Of a stretch of DNA of 64,000 bases, positions 61,601-64,000 are shown one piece after another. Position 1 is the first letter of the stretch, and the number at the start of each line of letters is the position of its first letter. The DNA comes from Mansonella perstans (taxonomy: Eukaryota > Nematoda > Chromadorea > Rhabditida > Onchocercidae): the NCBI GenBank assembly GCA_037074765.1, contig JBAMDO010000056.1:310001-374000 (forward strand), written 5' to 3'. The notes under the pieces were generated by a model that saw only the letters and a program-made list of their open reading frames with translations, did not search any database and was not told where the DNA came from. Position numbers and translations under genes: made by a program.

Positions 61601-64000
61601 ACTCTTTCCTCTATCTCTCACTGAATTTTGGCTTTTTTTCTTTTAAAAAAAAAAAGGAAAATCGATTATTGATTAAATTGAAGCAATTTTTCATTGTGAA
61701 AGTAAGAGAAAAAAATCAAAAGAATGAAGTTATTTTTTAGTTCGATTGAATGAACAAAAATTTTTGAACTTTTTTCTTATTAATTATTAATAAATGCTTG
61801 TGAAATAGTAATTTAATTCAGATTAAACTTTCTTAAAATTTGAAAAAATTACAGTGAACCACTTGTGCTGTCTCTCTGTTTTTTTTCACAGTAATATTAA
61901 GCATTTTGCTATTTTCTTCAACGTTCAATCTAAGTTTATTAAAAATTTTGTGTTCAAATGAAACTTTTCTTTTTGCCAAATATATTTTTTAAAGCTTTTA
62001 AGATATTACTGTTCTAAGCTTTAATTTCTGCCCATTATGTACTAATTGCTTCCATTTGATTTCGTTTCAAATCATTCATAATTGATAAAAGTGCAAACAT
62101 TAAGGCTCATTAGGTCCAAAGTGTTTTTGGTGAAAAAAATCGTAAAATACTTGCCAGGGCCATAACGAAAAAAAAATGGGCTAAGTTTTTTTTGCTGCCT
62201 TATATTAATTAGTTTATTGCGCAAAATTCTGCGCATTGCAAAACTATCGTTGTTATCCTTTGGTTCACTGACGAAACACAATGAATTTTTCAGATATATG
62301 ACACGTGAAATTTCCGAATTTAATTGCATGAATCAGGAAAAAGTTGTTTTTGCTAAATCAGAAAGCACGATTAACAATTTACTTCATCCAGCAATTTCTG
62401 TATTTGCAAAATAATTATGGGAGTTAAAAACTAAGATTTATCAGCTGGAAATAAAGGAAATTGCGGAATCCTGAAATATTTTTTAAAAAATACGTGCAAA
62501 ACATCAATTTATATCAGTTGATCAACTGGTCAGTTGTCGGAACGGAACTTTCAATTTTAACACTAAAGCAAAAAGTATTTAAAATGGAAGTAATCATTTC
62601 TGAACTTTCCAGAAAAGTGATAAATTTGAGTTATTGTTAGTAAAATTACCTTTCAACTTGCAGTAAACAAAGACATTTTTTCCATTTAATTAAATTGATG
62701 AGACAGTTTGGTATTGCTTCAAGATTGATAAAGTTATCATGGTATTAATTACTTACTGACATTGCTAGAAAGGTCAAATTCATCGATTCGTATTGACAGA
62801 ATGAGTAAGTGAAGTTCTCATTCTTCCGTACAGCAAGAAGTTTTTCCTTTCCCTAATGTTTTGATGGAAAATGGTAATAAAATTTTTATTTTGAAATTGA
62901 ATTATTTTATTGACAATTTATTGTAATCGAGAATTTACTGTAAAACATTGAGAATTTACTGTAATTGTTTGACAATATTTTATTTCTTTCTCTATTTTTT
63001 GCTTTTTTCCTGAAATATTCTTTGCTAATATATTATTTCTAGTTATAAAATATTGTTGTAATATTTGCCGCATTTTTTATTTCGATTTCTCTTTCGTAAA
63101 AAGAAAATTTTGAGTGATTTAATTTGTTGCAACTCATACCTCTCAGCTTTTTATCGTCCGTTCCCAAGCATGTGATCTGATAAATGACAAGATCATTAAA
63201 CATTTTTCCTTTTTCCTGATTTTAATTTCATTTTAATTTCGATTTTAATCAATTTTGTCCAGTCTTGACATTGTATGCAAATATGATGGAAAAATTCTCA
63301 TAAATGATAATTTCAAATTAGTGGCAATTTATGAAGACTTTATGCTAAAAGTTTATCAGTGATGTTAACATTTTTTTGACTAATCTTTGTATGCAATGCT
63401 AAGTAATGTGATTGTTGCCCCGTTTTCCTTCACATCATGGCGAGTATTTAACAATAAGAACTATAAAAAACAAAAGACAATTAGAAATTTCTGAAATCTG
63501 AGTTCAAAATTTTTCTCCCAACAATCTTAACACTAAATTCGTACTTCTACAAGAAACGTTTCATATTGCGTGAAGTTTTTGAATCAAAGAATCTTCAAGT
63601 GAATTTGAATTTACGAAATAATAATTACTTTTCTCAATAACTTATGTGAACAAATAAATTAAACGTAAATTGCAGTATGATCAGAAATTGATTGTGACAG
63701 GTATGAATTGAATATAATGCTAAATCTGCTGACTTGAACCTCTACAAATCAAGAGAGATTAAACAAGCAGCAATAGACAATCGTTTCACAGTTTCTTGTT
63801 TTCTTTTTTTTTTTGTTCTTCCCAGGACAGTTTCATAAATTCATAATTTGAATGGAAATTTAATTGTCAAAGCAGGAAAAGAAAAATTGTTAGAAAAGAT
63901 GAATCCAGCGCTAAAACTTCTGCGTAATTTATTGCAAAAGATCAAAAATGCTGACGATGAAATTATTAATTTTATGTGATGCTGTTTTTCCTTCCGAAAT
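58617..64000. other. 3' flank of snx-3 and gene-poor sequence
   Basis: About 5.4 kb of AT-rich DNA in which no gene can be supported on either strand. Open frames are short and low-complexity. I see no AATAAA soon after the snx-3 stop. Two items stand out: a nested inverted repeat at 59019-59149, and a short frame near the right edge (63899-63979; MNPALKLLRNLLQKIKNADD then a stop). The latter could be the first exon of a gene continuing beyond the window (GTGATG donor at 63976) but is too short to call. Confidence 0.5.
59019..59149. repeat. Nested inverted repeat (10 bp outer, 8 bp inner)
   Basis: TATAGTTGAG (59019-59028) pairs with CTCAACTATA (59140-59149). Inside, TTACTTCG (59062-59069) pairs with CGAAGTAA (59117-59124). 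The two pairs are collinear, so the 131-bp segment could fold as one interrupted stem. The left part also resembles a tRNA A-box, but no B-box follows. Confidence 0.6.

Noticed and set aside
62217..62414. 65-codon plus-strand frame near the right end
   Set aside because: No splice context, no recognisable domain, and it is overlapped by an equally long antisense frame.

Overview
The window looks like nuclear DNA of a nematode. It is very AT-rich, genes are cut into many small exons by 0.1-4 kb introns, and introns are mostly GT..TTTYAG. Three genes have a strong 3' splice acceptor 0-18 nt before the start codon, as expected for spliced-leader trans-splicing. Long AT-rich introns and the mix of families (ZP/cuticlin, ShK-tailed M14 peptidases, PTB-SH2 Shc) suggest a spirurid or filarial worm. 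The species cannot be read from the sequence alone.

Seven protein-coding genes were assembled exon by exon. Every join keeps the reading frame, and every coding total divides by three. Left to right they are: (1) a mitochondrial stomatin-like protein 2 (- strand, 354 aa); (2) a Shc-type PTB-SH2 adaptor (+, 314 aa), divergent from gene 1; (3) a secreted ZP-domain/cuticlin-like protein (+), 289 bp after gene 2; (4) and (5) two tandem M14 zinc carboxypeptidases, each with a signal peptide, propeptide, complete catalytic set and C-terminal ShK domain (+, 554 and 549 aa); (6) the GARP/EARP tethering subunit VPS51 (-, 721 aa), convergent with gene 5; (7) a sorting nexin 3-type PX protein (+, 164 aa), divergent from gene 6. 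No gene could be supported in the last 5.4 kb.

The genes do not form one pathway. Genes 6 and 7 both act in endosome-to-Golgi recycling. Genes 3-5 make secreted proteins of the kind found at the cuticle or among worm secretions. Gene 2 is a receptor-tyrosine-kinase adaptor and gene 1 is mitochondrial.

The points most worth checking are: a GC-AG intron in the SH2 domain; a decayed duplicate of a Shc exon; a ShK exon in CP2 that lies in a different frame from the longest ORF there; a Thr-rich last exon of the ZP gene about 4 kb downstream; a stop codon overlapping a splice donor in the stomatin gene; an unusual number of non-YAG 3' splice sites; and a few short open frames inside introns. I saw no operon of new function, CRISPR array, rRNA, convincing tRNA or intact transposon.
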